From Paraburkholderia sp. DHOC27 (GTDB lineage: Bacteria; Pseudomonadota; Gammaproteobacteria; Burkholderiales; Burkholderiaceae): a stretch of DNA of 64,000 nt. The stretch lies in assembly GCF_003429005.1 (NCBI RefSeq), contig NZ_QVQV01000001.1, positions 1,534,750 through 1,598,749 on the forward strand. The letters run 5' to 3'. Made by a program: the position numbers and the translations under genes. The notes under the pieces are model-generated. The model had not been told where the DNA came from and did not search any database. It saw only the letters and a program-made list of their open reading frames with translations. Positions 32,991-42,069 of the stretch are shown here, in pieces (the stretch's first letter is position 1; each line of letters opens with the position of its first letter).

Positions 32991-35966
32991 ATGCAGCCGG
33001 CGACGTTCTTTTCGCGGTCGAAGTATATGCGCGCGGGGTCGTTTATCGACTGGCTACTGTACGCATTCTCCGTCTATGTCGTGCCGGCGGTTATCGCGGC
33101 GGCGACGGTCGTCGCGCTGCTATGGGCTCCGCATCAGTTTCAGTCGAACGGTTCGGTCACGCTGGATCTGCACGTGGTGCCCGACCACGACGCGGCGCTG
33201 ACGCCGGCCGATGCGCTGGCCGCGCTCAACGCCGCGCGCGCGGCGCCCACCACCCGCCGCTACAGCACCCGCCTCTCCGAATCCCCGTTCTGGTTCACGT
33301 TCAACGTGCCGGACATGAATCCGGGAAAACCCACGCTCATCGAGTTTCCGTCACGGCACGCGCAGACGCTGGCATGCTGGGATGCGGCGACCCTGGCGCC
33401 GCTCGGCGCCGCTGACCGCTACACGACGAGCGGCAAGCTGCGCGCGGTCAAGGCTGGCTTTGCACTGCGGGTGGAAAAGCCAGCGAGCCAGGGGCCGATC
33501 CTGTGCCGCGGCACCTTCTCCGGTCCGGCGTACCTGAATGCGCTGGCATGGAGCTATTCCTCGCTCGAAACCTCCATTCTCGACTTCCAGGAAAGCTCGG
33601 CGCTGATCGCCGGCGGCCTGCTGACGCTGGCTGTGTTCGTGTTCGTGACCGCGATCATCAACCGTGAATGGACGTACGTGATCTTCGCGGCATGGCTGGT
33701 GGGCAACCTGCGGTTGTGCGCCAACGCAATGGGCTGGGACATGGAATGGACCGGCCGGGTGATTCCGCCGGAAACCATGCAGGTGCTGCGTCAGGTCACC
33801 TTCGCCGCGTATTACCTCGTGACCGTGGCGCTGTTTTCGCAACTATTCCGGCGCGAACTCAAGGTGGCGGGCTACCGCTGGATGCTGCGGGTGGTGCAGT
33901 ACGACGGCCTGCTGCTCGCGGTGGCCTCCGTCGTGCTGCCGTACGCGCAGTTCATCCCCGTGCTGTGGACGCTCTCCAGCATCGGCATGGTGGTGCTGAT
34001 TTTCCTGCTGGCGCGGCTCGTCTGGCTGACCCGTTCGCGCACCGTGCTGTGGTACGTGGCGTCGATGGCGGTGGTGCTGTTCGCCACCTTCTCCGAGGTG
34101 CTGGGCGCCGCGTTCGGCATCAAGCTGCTGTTTGGCGGCGTCAATCCGGTGATTACGGCGCTCTCGTCGAGCATGATGGCGGCGTTTGCCATTGCCGAGC
34201 AGATGCGCGCGGAACGCGAGCGCCGCCGCCGCATGCAGACCGAACTGCGCAATACCTACGACGTCACGCCCATCGGCCTCTTCACGCTGGATGAAGGCGG
34301 CCATTTCGTGCGTGCCAATCCGGCGTTGCGCGCGATGCTCGATCTGCGCAAGGCCGAGTACAAGGAGCGTCACTGGAAAGATTATTTCGAGCCGGGCGCG
34401 TGGGGTTCGCTGCAGGCGCTGGCCGAGAAGGGCAGCGAGGGCGAACTCGAAGTGGGCGGCTCGAGCGATTTCGGCACCGAAGAGCGGCGCTATTCGCTCA
34501 AGGCAACCCGCTCGAACGGCTGGATCGAAGGGTCGCTGCAGGATGTGACCGAGCGTTCGAAAGCGATCGAACGGCTGCAGTTCCTCGCCGAACACGACCC
34601 GATGACCGGTTCGCTGAACCGCCGCGGCGTCGAACTCGCGATCGCCGCGCAAAGCGAAGAGGTCACGCCCTGGGCGCTGGCGTATATCGACCTCGACCGT
34701 TTCAAGCTCGTCAACGACCTGTTCGGCCACCGTGCCGGCGACGAAGTACTCAAACAGGTGGCCGCGCGCACCCGCACGCTGGTGCGGCCCGAGCATGCCG
34801 TGGGGCGGATTGGCGGCGACGAATTCATCTGCGTGATGAGCAACACGACGATCGACGATGCCATCGAGCAGTGCCGAGAACTCGTCACCTTGCTGAGCGC
34901 CGCGCCTTATCAGGTGGGCAATTGCGCGTTCCAGGTGAAGGCGTCCATTGGTCTGGTGGAATGCTCGACCGGCGTGCGCGTGCAGGATGCGCTCTCTAAT
35001 GCCGATGGCGCGTGCCGTGAGGCGAAGAACGTCGCACACGGCCACCTCGTCACGTATCGCAAGGGCGCGGCTGCCTTCGAGGAGCGCGCCAAGGAACTGA
35101 TGCTGGTCGAAACGCTCGGCCAGAATCGTCTGCCGTCGGGGCTCTTCCTGGTCATGCAGCCCATCATGTCGCTGGCGGCGCCTACCGGCTCGCTCGACTT
35201 CGAAGTGCTGCTGCGCTGGCGCGCGCCCGATGGCTCGACGCTACCCGCCGGCAAGGTGATCGTGGCTGCGGAGGAATCCGGCAATATCGCGGCCATCGAC
35301 CGCTGGGTGCTCACCTCCGTGCTCGAATGGCTCGAAGCGAATCGGGCTGCGTTGCCGAAGACGCGCTTCATCTGCGTGAACCTGAGCGGTGGGTCGCTCA
35401 ACGACGAGCAGTTCATGGAGGACATCTTCGCGCTGTTTGCGCGGCATCGCGCCATCATTCGGTACCTGTGCCTCGAGATCACGGAAAGCGTCGCGTTGCA
35501 CGATCTGGAGAACACCCAGCGCTTCATTTCGCGCGTGCATGACATGGGCGGAAAAATCGCGCTCGACGACTTCGGCGCCGGTTATACGTCGTTTAAATAC
35601 TTGAAGGATCTGTCGGCCGATGCGCTGAAGATCGACGGCGAATTCATTCGCACGATGTGTGCGCATCCGGCCGACACCGCCATCGTCGAAGCGATCGTCG
35701 CGCTGGCACGCAACCTCGGCATGCGCAGCATCGCCGAGTGGGTGGAAGACGCCGAAACGCTCAGCGCGTTGAAGGAGATTGGCGTCGACTACGTGCAGGG
35801 CTTCGTGATCGCGAAGCCGCAGGAGAGTTCCGCGATTCTCGTCGCGAGTTCCGCCGCGAGCTTCATCAAGGACCCGGCCACGCAGCGCTTCGTCGACAAT
35901 ATCGTTCACCATGCCGAGCAGATTGAGGAAAGCTACGAGGCGCGCGTGCGTGCGGATCTGCATTGA
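32991..35966 (+). CDS. Membrane GGDEF/EAL c-di-GMP signalling protein with 7TM sensor and PAS domain
   Basis: A 991-residue protein. It has an N-terminal membrane helix, an exported region (about 50-200), a seven-helix membrane region (about 200-400), a PAS domain (about 420-530), GGDEF and EAL. The cyclase motif GGDEF is intact at 608-612, but the usual RxxD product-inhibition site reads RPEH. The phosphodiesterase motif is EVL at 738-740, with LEITES, DDFGAGYTS (from 859) and ALKIDGEFI present, so the EAL domain looks active. It could make or break c-di-GMP. Its neighbour upstream is a putative acyl-amino acid synthase. Confidence 0.9.
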   Translation: MQPATFFSRSKYMRAGSFIDWLLYAFSVYVVPAVIAAATVVALLWAPHQFQSNGSVTLDLHVVPDHDAALTPADALAALNAARAAPTTRRYSTRLSESPFWFTFNVPDMNPGKPTLIEFPSRHAQTLACWDAATLAPLGAADRYTTSGKLRAVKAGFALRVEKPASQGPILCRGTFSGPAYLNALAWSYSSLETSILDFQESSALIAGGLLTLAVFVFVTAIINREWTYVIFAAWLVGNLRLCANAMGWDMEWTGRVIPPETMQVLRQVTFAAYYLVTVALFSQLFRRELKVAGYRWMLRVVQYDGLLLAVASVVLPYAQFIPVLWTLSSIGMVVLIFLLARLVWLTRSRTVLWYVASMAVVLFATFSEVLGAAFGIKLLFGGVNPVITALSSSMMAAFAIAEQMRAERERRRRMQTELRNTYDVTPIGLFTLDEGGHFVRANPALRAMLDLRKAEYKERHWKDYFEPGAWGSLQALAEKGSEGELEVGGSSDFGTEERRYSLKATRSNGWIEGSLQDVTERSKAIERLQFLAEHDPMTGSLNRRGVELAIAAQSEEVTPWALAYIDLDRFKLVNDLFGHRAGDEVLKQVAARTRTLVRPEHAVGRIGGDEFICVMSNTTIDDAIEQCRELVTLLSAAPYQVGNCAFQVKASIGLVECSTGVRVQDALSNADGACREAKNVAHGHLVTYRKGAAAFEERAKELMLVETLGQNRLPSGLFLVMQPIMSLAAPTGSLDFEVLLRWRAPDGSTLPAGKVIVAAEESGNIAAIDRWVLTSVLEWLEANRAALPKTRFICVNLSGGSLNDEQFMEDIFALFARHRAIIRYLCLEITESVALHDLENTQRFISRVHDMGGKIALDDFGAGYTSFKYLKDLSADALKIDGEFIRTMCAHPADTAIVEAIVALARNLGMRSIAEWVEDAETLSALKEIGVDYVQGFVIAKPQESSAILVASSAASFIKDPATQRFVDNIVHHAEQIEESYEARVRADLH

Positions 35967-36542
35967 ATGGAACGTGTTGCGCGTGATGTGACGTGAGGTG
36001 CGGCTCGCCGTATGTGTGTGCATGCGCGCACTGCTGCATTCGTCGCTTCGTTGGTTTGATCGCTGCTACATATGTTGCTTCGTGCACGATTCAATCACGC
36101 TACATTTGCGTGCGGTGTGCGTTCGATGAGTGCTGACTCATGTGGTTTGCATTGGTCCGCATGTGGTTCGCTGGTCGATGCAATCCACGCACGCTGTGCA
36201 ATCTCCAGATTACGTTCCTTTGACGACGATGCCGCTGTCATCGCGAGCTGCCGCGCGTGATCGCTGCGCGGAGAGTGCTTCAGTGCGACGCGCGCTCTTA
36301 TAAGTCACGCACACTGGCGCAAGGATTAATTTCTGCCGTATTATCTTCGCCGCGAATTGGCTTTAGATAATCGCTGTTTAAAGCCGCTTACGTTGTGGTT
36401 TAAATCGGCTTTCTGGTTGCCGCTTGATATTGCGTCGAGTCCACATTGCAATTTGTCCGCCATTGCTTCATCGCGAGAGCGCATTGCGGATTACACAACG
36501 CGACTATCTTTATGCAGGCATGCCTTATGAGGAGCGGTCTAT
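35967..36542. other. Non-coding 576-bp region, nothing recognised
   Basis: The segment has lower GC than its surroundings, with many TG/CA-rich stretches, and no frame with good coding character. The GAGGAG at its end is the ribosome site of the acetyltransferase gene. No RNA gene or clear palindrome was found. Confidence 0.4.
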
Positions 36543-37193
36543 ATGCAGATGGACATTCGCGAGGCGACAGTGGGCGACGCGCAGAACATCGCAACCGTTC
36601 ATGTGGCGTCGTGGCAGGCAGCGTATCAAGGCATCATGCCGGCGGGGTTCCTGGAGGACTTGTCGGTGGCGGCGCGCACGAGGAACTGGCAGTCGGCGCT
36701 GACGGCAGGCAAACTGCGCGTGCTGCTCGCATCCGTTGATGGTGTGCTCGCGGGCTGGGTTGCATTTGGCGCATGCAGGGACGCCGACAAAGACAGCCGC
36801 TGGTCGGAAGTGGAAGCGCTCTACGTGTCGCCGGCTTACTGGCGACACGGCGTGGGGCATGCGTTGCGCGTGGCGGCGTGCGCGCAGTTGCAGCAGGCAG
36901 GGTATGAGCATGTCGTGCTGTGGGTCCTCGCGGCGAACCAGCGTGCCATTGCGTTTTACGAACGCGCGGGCTTCGTACGGGATCAAGCGAGCAAGGACAT
37001 CGTGGCAGGTGGTGTACCGTTGACTGAGGTTCGTTATTGCAAGGCGTTGGCGGCCAGTCTGAACAACAGCGTCTCGCCTCTGCTTGAGAAGGATAACGAA
37101 GTAATCGAACAGACAGATGTGCTCGAGGCTCGCGTGCGGGGCGGCGACGACAGTGCCAGCCCGGCCACGAGCCGTGATAAACAGGAGAGGTAG
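36543..37193 (+). CDS. GNAT-family N-acetyltransferase
   Basis: A 216-residue protein; residues 4-165 form a GNAT domain. It opens MQMDIREATVGDAQNIATVH, and the acetyl-CoA motif is EALYVSPAYWRHGVGHAL (Q/RxxGxG/A in the form RHGVGH). WVLAANQRAIAFYERAGF is the C-terminal family block. The last ~45 residues are a charged tail that is not part of the fold. GAGGAG precedes the start. The substrate cannot be told. The next gene starts two bases after its stop, so they are co-transcribed. Confidence 0.87.
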   Translation: MQMDIREATVGDAQNIATVHVASWQAAYQGIMPAGFLEDLSVAARTRNWQSALTAGKLRVLLASVDGVLAGWVAFGACRDADKDSRWSEVEALYVSPAYWRHGVGHALRVAACAQLQQAGYEHVVLWVLAANQRAIAFYERAGFVRDQASKDIVAGGVPLTEVRYCKALAASLNNSVSPLLEKDNEVIEQTDVLEARVRGGDDSASPATSRDKQER

Positions 37194-37195
37194 AC

Positions 37196-37846
37196 ATGCA
37201 AGTACGGAAGGTTCGCCTGGCTGCTGCGCTCGTGTGCAGTTTGATCGCCAGTGTGGCGATGGCACAAAGCGGCGCAGATGCCGGCATCAAAACCGAAGCG
37301 CGACAGACAGGAGCGTTTTCGAGTGTGCGTTTGAATGGCTCGGTTGAGGGCTCCTTCTCGATCAGCCCGACCACCTCGGTCACGGTCTCTGCGCCCGCGG
37401 ATGTCTTGCCGCACGTCACGACCACCGTGAAAGATGGCGTGCTGACCGTCGAGATCAAGGGTATCGAAAACGTAAGCGGCCCGGTCAAGGTCGTGATGGC
37501 AGCCCCGGCGCTGGAAGGCGCCGGCGTGGCGGGCTCGGGATCCCTGCACGCGGCAGGTCTGGCGGGCCGTTCGCTGGCGCTCGCCGTGAGCGGCTCAGGT
37601 TCCATCGAAGCAGGCGGCCAGGTGCAGCAAATCAGCGCCTCGGTGGCGGGTTCGGGAAGCATTGATACCCATGCCATTCACGCCGGCAAGCTGGTCGCCA
37701 ACGTCCAGGGTTCGGGCGAGGTGAACGGGTATGCGGCAGATGCCGCCACTGTCAACGTGGTGGGGTCGGGCGAGGTGCGGGTGCTGGGCAAACCGGCCAC
37801 GCGCACGGTCAACCGTATCGGTTCGGGCTCCGTGAGCTTTCAGTAA
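37196..37846 (+). CDS. Secreted head-GIN (DUF2807) adhesin-like domain protein
   Basis: A 216-residue protein with a signal peptide (first ~23 residues, ending in ASVAMAQ). The mature part is a repetitive right-handed beta-helix of the head-GIN/DUF2807 type: SVRLNGSVEGSFSI, VAGSGSLHAAGLAGRSL, VSGSGSIEAGGQVQ, VAGSGSIDTHAIH, VQGSGEVNGYA and VVGSGEVRVLG, each with a Gly-Ser-Gly turn. Expected in the periplasm or on the cell surface. It starts two bases after the acetyltransferase stop and is followed by a hairpin terminator. Confidence 0.85.
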   Translation: MQVRKVRLAAALVCSLIASVAMAQSGADAGIKTEARQTGAFSSVRLNGSVEGSFSISPTTSVTVSAPADVLPHVTTTVKDGVLTVEIKGIENVSGPVKVVMAAPALEGAGVAGSGSLHAAGLAGRSLALAVSGSGSIEAGGQVQQISASVAGSGSIDTHAIHAGKLVANVQGSGEVNGYAADAATVNVVGSGEVRVLGKPATRTVNRIGSGSVSFQ

Positions 37847-37852
37847 GGATAT

Positions 37853-37874
37853 GGGCCGGCGTGGCTGCCGGCCC
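37853..37874 (+). terminator. Hairpin after the head-GIN gene
   Basis: GGGCCGGC (37853-37860) pairs perfectly with GCCGGCCC (37867-37874) over a six-base loop, followed by GTTCCATTT. It lies six bases after the stop codon, so it is a good intrinsic-type terminator despite the weak T-tract. No gene is seen in the 245 bases that follow. Confidence 0.7.
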
Positions 37875-38119
37875 GTTCCATTTGCCGATTAACGCGCCGC
37901 AGCCCCCTCATTTCCTCCGATCGCACCGCGCGTCCTTGCCGTAACCTTCATCGTCAGGGCTTCCTTGCTCGTTCCGCGCGCGGGTGGCAGACAGCCGGCC
38001 TTCGAAGCAGGCCGTCGAAGCAGGCCGCTCCAACCTGGTTCACCCACACCGGAAACAGGCAGGTTGCCACTTTCCAGCTTTCCCGCTTTTTCACCACGCA
38101 AAACGCAGCGACGACCCAG

Positions 38120-40351
38120 ATGACTTCGGCTTCGACTCTCGCGCCTTCCGGCGCTGATCAACTGGAGCGCAAGGAGCGCCTGCAAACGGCGGTGTCGCTC
38201 TGCCAGGGCGGCAAGTTCGCCGAGGCGCTGGCACTGCTGCAACCTGAGCTGCAACCCGAGCTGCAAGCCGAGCCGCACACCGGTAGCAACGTGGTCGACG
38301 CTGGCGATGCTGGCCCCGAGGATCTCGCCGCGGCCGAGGCCCGCATCGAGGCGCTGAACATCGCAGCAGTCTGCGCACTGGGTCTGAAACAGGCGGAAGC
38401 GGCTGAAACCTGGTGGCGTCAGTCGATCGCGGAGCAGCCCGCGTTCATCGACGCCTACAACAACCTCGGCATCATGCTGAAGGCGCTCGGCCGGCTGTCC
38501 GAAGCAGAGGAACTGTTTCGCAGCGTGACGCGCATCCAGCCCGACGAGGCGCAGGCGTTCAACAACCTCGGTGCGGTGCTGTACGCGCTGAAACGGCCAC
38601 AGGATGCCGAGCAGGCCTATCGTCAGGCGCTCGCGCTGCGTCCGGACTACGCCGAGGCGCACTACAACCTCGGCATCGTGCTGTACGACGACCGGCGTTT
38701 CGCGGCGGCAGAGACGGCCTATCGCGACTCTTTGGCGGCGCGGCCCAAGTGTGCCGAGGCGCACAACAACCTGGGCAACGCGCTCAAGGAACTTGGCCGC
38801 CTGGCGGAAGCGGAGCAGGCCTACCGGCAGGCGCTGCTGGTGCGTGCACAGTACCCGGAGGCGCTCAACAATCTCGCGGGCGTGCTGAAGACTTCCAAGC
38901 GCCTGCCCGAAGCCGAACTGGCCTGCCGTCTCGCGCTCGCGGTGCGCGCGAATTACCCCGAAGCGCACAACAACCTGGGTGGCGTGCTCGGCGATCTCAA
39001 GCGTCTGCCGGAAGCCGAGGCGTGCTACCGGCAAGCCCTGGCGCTGCGACCGGGTTACGCCGAAGCGCACTACAACCTGGGCATCGTGTTGCAGAACATG
39101 GACCGGCTGCCCGAGGCGGAGGCGGCTTACCGCGACGCGTTGCGCTGCAATCCGAACGCCGTCGAGGCGCTCAACAATCTGGGCAACGTCCTGCATGCAC
39201 TCGACCGTCTGCCGGAAGCGGCCACGGCTTATCGCGAGGCGCTCGCCATGCGGCCCTCGCTTGCCGAGGCACAGTACAACCTGGGCCATGTGCTGAAGGG
39301 GCTCAAGCGCTTGCCCGAAGCCGAGGCGGCCTACCGTCAGGCGTTGGTCCTGCGCGAGGGTTATGCAGAGGCGAATTTCGCGCTCGCCATCCTGCTGATC
39401 AGCATGGGTCAATTCGACGAAGGCTGGCGGCGTTATGAACAGCGCAACCAGATGCCGGCCTTCATCCACGGCAAGACCGAAGCGCTGCTGCCCATTCCGA
39501 AGTGGCAGGGCGAATCGCTGGCGGGCAAAACGTTGTTGATCTGGCAGGAGGACGGTCTCGGTGACATGCTGCAGTTTGGCCGCTTCATTGGCCATCTGCA
39601 GACGTTTGGCATCAAGCGGGTCGCCGTGGTGTGCATGAGTGCGTTGCGTCGTGTATTTACCGCGCTCGACGGTGTGGATGTCGTGCTCGACCACGCAGCG
39701 GGTCTCGTCGACGCGCCCGGTTACGACTACTGGGTCAGTCTGATAAGTCTGCCGTTGCGCACGTCCACGACGCTGGAGACGATTCCGCCGGCCTGCTACC
39801 TGCGCGCCGAGCCGTCGCTGATGGACCACTGGCGCCCGCGGCTTGCCGCGTTGCCAGCCGGTCGGCGCATCGGCGTGGTGTGGAAGGGCAATGCGCGCCA
39901 TCACAACGATGCCAACCGTTCTCTACCCTCGCTCGCGGCGTTGGCGCCGCTGTGGAGCGTGCCGGAACTCGTGTTCGTGAGTCTGCAGAAGGGCCAGGGA
40001 GAAGACGAGGCACAGCGTCCGCCAGCCGGGCAGCCGCTGTTGCATCTCGGCTCGGACGTGAACGATATGGCCGATAGCGCGGCGATCGTCGCGCAACTGG
40101 ATCTGGTGATCTGCGTCGATACGTCCATCGCGCATCTGGCCGGCTCGCTCGGCAAGCCGTGCTGGGTGCTGCTGCCGGCTGAGGATATCGACTGGCGCTG
40201 GATGCACGATCGCACGGATACGCCGTGGTATCCGCAGACCATGCGCCTGTTCCGTCAGACGCCGGGCGAGGGCTGGGGGGCGGTGATCGAGCGCGTCAGA
40301 GAGGCGTGTGTGGAAAGCTTTGCGGAGTCGCTCGACGCGCAGGCTTCGTGA
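38120..40351 (+). CDS. TPR-repeat protein with C-terminal GT-B glycosyltransferase-like domain
   Basis: A 743-residue protein. Ten consecutive 34-residue TPR units span roughly residues 110-450, nine of them near-identical in pattern (xAHYNLGxVL, RLPEAExAYRxALxxRP). The C-terminal ~280 residues resemble a GT-B fold related to heptosyltransferases and O-GlcNAc transferase-like proteins: KTLLIWQEDGLGDMLQFGRF, GRRIGVVWKGNARHHND, and VICVDTSIAHLAGSLGKPCW. It probably glycosylates a protein or surface glycan. The TPRs would select the partner. The start is uncertain, with no good ribosome site. Confidence 0.85.
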   Translation: MTSASTLAPSGADQLERKERLQTAVSLCQGGKFAEALALLQPELQPELQAEPHTGSNVVDAGDAGPEDLAAAEARIEALNIAAVCALGLKQAEAAETWWRQSIAEQPAFIDAYNNLGIMLKALGRLSEAEELFRSVTRIQPDEAQAFNNLGAVLYALKRPQDAEQAYRQALALRPDYAEAHYNLGIVLYDDRRFAAAETAYRDSLAARPKCAEAHNNLGNALKELGRLAEAEQAYRQALLVRAQYPEALNNLAGVLKTSKRLPEAELACRLALAVRANYPEAHNNLGGVLGDLKRLPEAEACYRQALALRPGYAEAHYNLGIVLQNMDRLPEAEAAYRDALRCNPNAVEALNNLGNVLHALDRLPEAATAYREALAMRPSLAEAQYNLGHVLKGLKRLPEAEAAYRQALVLREGYAEANFALAILLISMGQFDEGWRRYEQRNQMPAFIHGKTEALLPIPKWQGESLAGKTLLIWQEDGLGDMLQFGRFIGHLQTFGIKRVAVVCMSALRRVFTALDGVDVVLDHAAGLVDAPGYDYWVSLISLPLRTSTTLETIPPACYLRAEPSLMDHWRPRLAALPAGRRIGVVWKGNARHHNDANRSLPSLAALAPLWSVPELVFVSLQKGQGEDEAQRPPAGQPLLHLGSDVNDMADSAAIVAQLDLVICVDTSIAHLAGSLGKPCWVLLPAEDIDWRWMHDRTDTPWYPQTMRLFRQTPGEGWGAVIERVREACVESFAESLDAQAS

Positions 40352-40370
40352 CGAGCGTTGCGGTTAAAGT

Positions 40371-40412
40371 ACTGCGGAGAAAGCACCGCAGAGAAAACAC
40401 CGCAGAGAAAGC
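40371..40412. repeat. Three tandem 14-bp repeats
   Basis: Units ACTGCGGAGAAAGC (40371-40384), ACCGCAGAGAAAAC (40385-40398) and ACCGCAGAGAAAGC (40399-40412) are followed by a partial unit with a small CCGCA-CTGCGG inverted repeat. They sit in the 134-bp gap between the convergent TPR and SDR genes. Confidence 0.85.
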
Positions 40413-40485
40413 ACCGCACTGCGGATAGAGCACGATACCCGCTTCAAGCTGCCGCGCACCTGCTTCGTAGCGCCGCAAACACGCC

Positions 40486-41253
40486 TTAGAGCACCGCGAG
40501 CCAGCCACCGTCCACATAGATGATCTGGCCATTCACATAGCTCGATGCCGCCGACGCCAGATACACAGCAGTGCCAACCAGTTCCTCCGGCTTGCCCCAG
40601 CGTTGCGATGGATTGCTGCTCTTGACCCATGCGTCGAAGCTGGCATTCTCGATCAATGCCTGGTTCATGTCGGTGAGGATATAGCCGGGTCCGATGGCAT
40701 TTGCCTGGATATTCGCGGCGCCCCATTCCGCGCTCATCGCGCGGGTCAGCATCTTGATGCCGCCCTTGGCCGCCGTGTAGGCGCCGACCGTCGCCCGCGC
40801 GCCCTCGCTGGTGAGCGACCCGATGTTGACGATCTTGCCACCCGTGCCGCGCGCAATCATGCGCCGCGCCGCCTGCTTCGCGACGATGAACGCGCTCGTC
40901 AGATTGGTGTCGATCACGCGTTGCCAGTCGCTCAGTTCGAGTTCTACCAGTGGTTTGCGAAACTGGATGCCCGCGTTGTTGACGACGATGTCGATCGTCA
41001 CGCCTTCGCTGTCCCACGCCTCGAATGCGGCGGCGACAGCCTGCTCGTCCGTGACGTCGAACGCACGGCCGTGCGCCTTCAGGCCCTTGTCGTGCAGACG
41101 GGCGACGGCCTCTGCAACCGTATCCGCGCGGGTGCCGTTCACGAGGACGGTAGCGCCTGCCGTGGCCAACCCTTCAGCGAGCGCGAAGCCGATGCCGCGT
41201 GCGGAGCCGGTGATGAGCGCGGTGCGGCCCGTCAAGTCGAATAGCGAAGTCAT
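40486..41253 (-). CDS. Short-chain dehydrogenase/reductase, gluconate 5-dehydrogenase-like
   Basis: A 255-residue classical SDR. The NAD(P)-binding motif is TGSARGIGFALAEGL, NNAG is present, and the catalytic set is Ser in VNIGSLTSEG with YTAAKGG. The C-terminal SYVNGQIIYVDGGWLAVL and the QRWGKPEELVGTAVYLAS block match the gluconate 5-dehydrogenase (IdnO/Gno) group. An AGGAC site precedes the ATG. No gluconate kinase or transporter is next to it, so the substrate is an inference from similarity. Confidence 0.85.
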   Translation of the reverse strand: MTSLFDLTGRTALITGSARGIGFALAEGLATAGATVLVNGTRADTVAEAVARLHDKGLKAHGRAFDVTDEQAVAAAFEAWDSEGVTIDIVVNNAGIQFRKPLVELELSDWQRVIDTNLTSAFIVAKQAARRMIARGTGGKIVNIGSLTSEGARATVGAYTAAKGGIKMLTRAMSAEWGAANIQANAIGPGYILTDMNQALIENASFDAWVKSSNPSQRWGKPEELVGTAVYLASAASSYVNGQIIYVDGGWLAVL

Positions 41254-41608
41254 GCGGATGTCCTGTTGTGCGGAACAGCGGCGGGGGCCGGTGTCCGGAT
41301 TGAAGTCTCGGTGCGTGCGACACGTCGCGCGCGTTCATCAGCGTGATGTTAGCGGTTTGGTGAGTGCAGGGTTTGGTAAGCAGGTTTTGCAAGAAGATCC
41401 AGCAGGCAACTTCGGCAAGCGGCCCACAGCAAGCGCGGACCGCGTAACCAACGCCACCTGACGGCCCCGCCGACACGGATTGCGCACCCGTGCTACTTTT
41501 GAACCTTTTGCTGCGGCTGGCCCGGGACGCGCGTTAGAAGCACCTCGGCGTATTGGCTCGGTCACGGATGCGCGGTTCGATTAACCCTTCTCACGACTCT
41601 CGACGAAC
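41254..41608. other. 355-bp divergent intergenic region, nothing recognised
   Basis: It separates the SDR (minus) from the glyoxalase-fold gene (plus) and should hold both promoters. I see no clear palindrome, RNA or coding frame. Confidence 0.4.
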
Positions 41609-42010
41609 ATGAGCTTTTCGGTAGACAGCATCGATCACCTGGTTCTCAACGTAGCGGATGTCGAAGCCAGCGCGGCCTGGTATGAGCGCATGCTCGGCAT
41701 GCGGCGGGTGGATTTCGACTCCGGCAGCGGCACGCGCGTGGCATTGCACTTCGGCACGCAAAAGCTCAATCTGCGTCCGAAGGACATGGATACGGTGGCG
41801 TGGTTCACCGGCGCGGTGGTGGCGCCCGGCAGCGAGGACCTCTGCTTCGTGACGCGGGCCAATCCCGAGGACGTCAAGGCCTTCTGGCTGTCGCAGGGCG
41901 TGGCGATCGAGGCAGGCCCGATGCCGCGCTCCGGCGCACGCGGCCCGATGACCTCGGTGTATTGCCGCGATCCGGATGGCAACCTGATCGAAGTGGCCAC
42001 GTATTCTTGA
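41609..42010 (+). CDS. Glyoxalase/VOC-family protein
   Basis: A 133-residue vicinal-oxygen-chelate fold protein with two beta-alpha-beta-beta-beta modules: SIDHLVLNVADVEASAAWYE (metal His in the first) and GARGPMTSVYCRDPDGNLIEVATYS (metal Glu near the end). This matches the small single-domain group often annotated as virulence protein/glyoxalase; the actual reaction is unknown. It converges on the DeoR-family gene 59 bp away. Confidence 0.82.
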   Translation: MSFSVDSIDHLVLNVADVEASAAWYERMLGMRRVDFDSGSGTRVALHFGTQKLNLRPKDMDTVAWFTGAVVAPGSEDLCFVTRANPEDVKAFWLSQGVAIEAGPMPRSGARGPMTSVYCRDPDGNLIEVATYS

Positions 42011-42069
42011 GAGGAGGGGACGTGGGCCAAACCGCGCTCCATGCCCTGGCCGCCAGGGCTAACCTCGAC

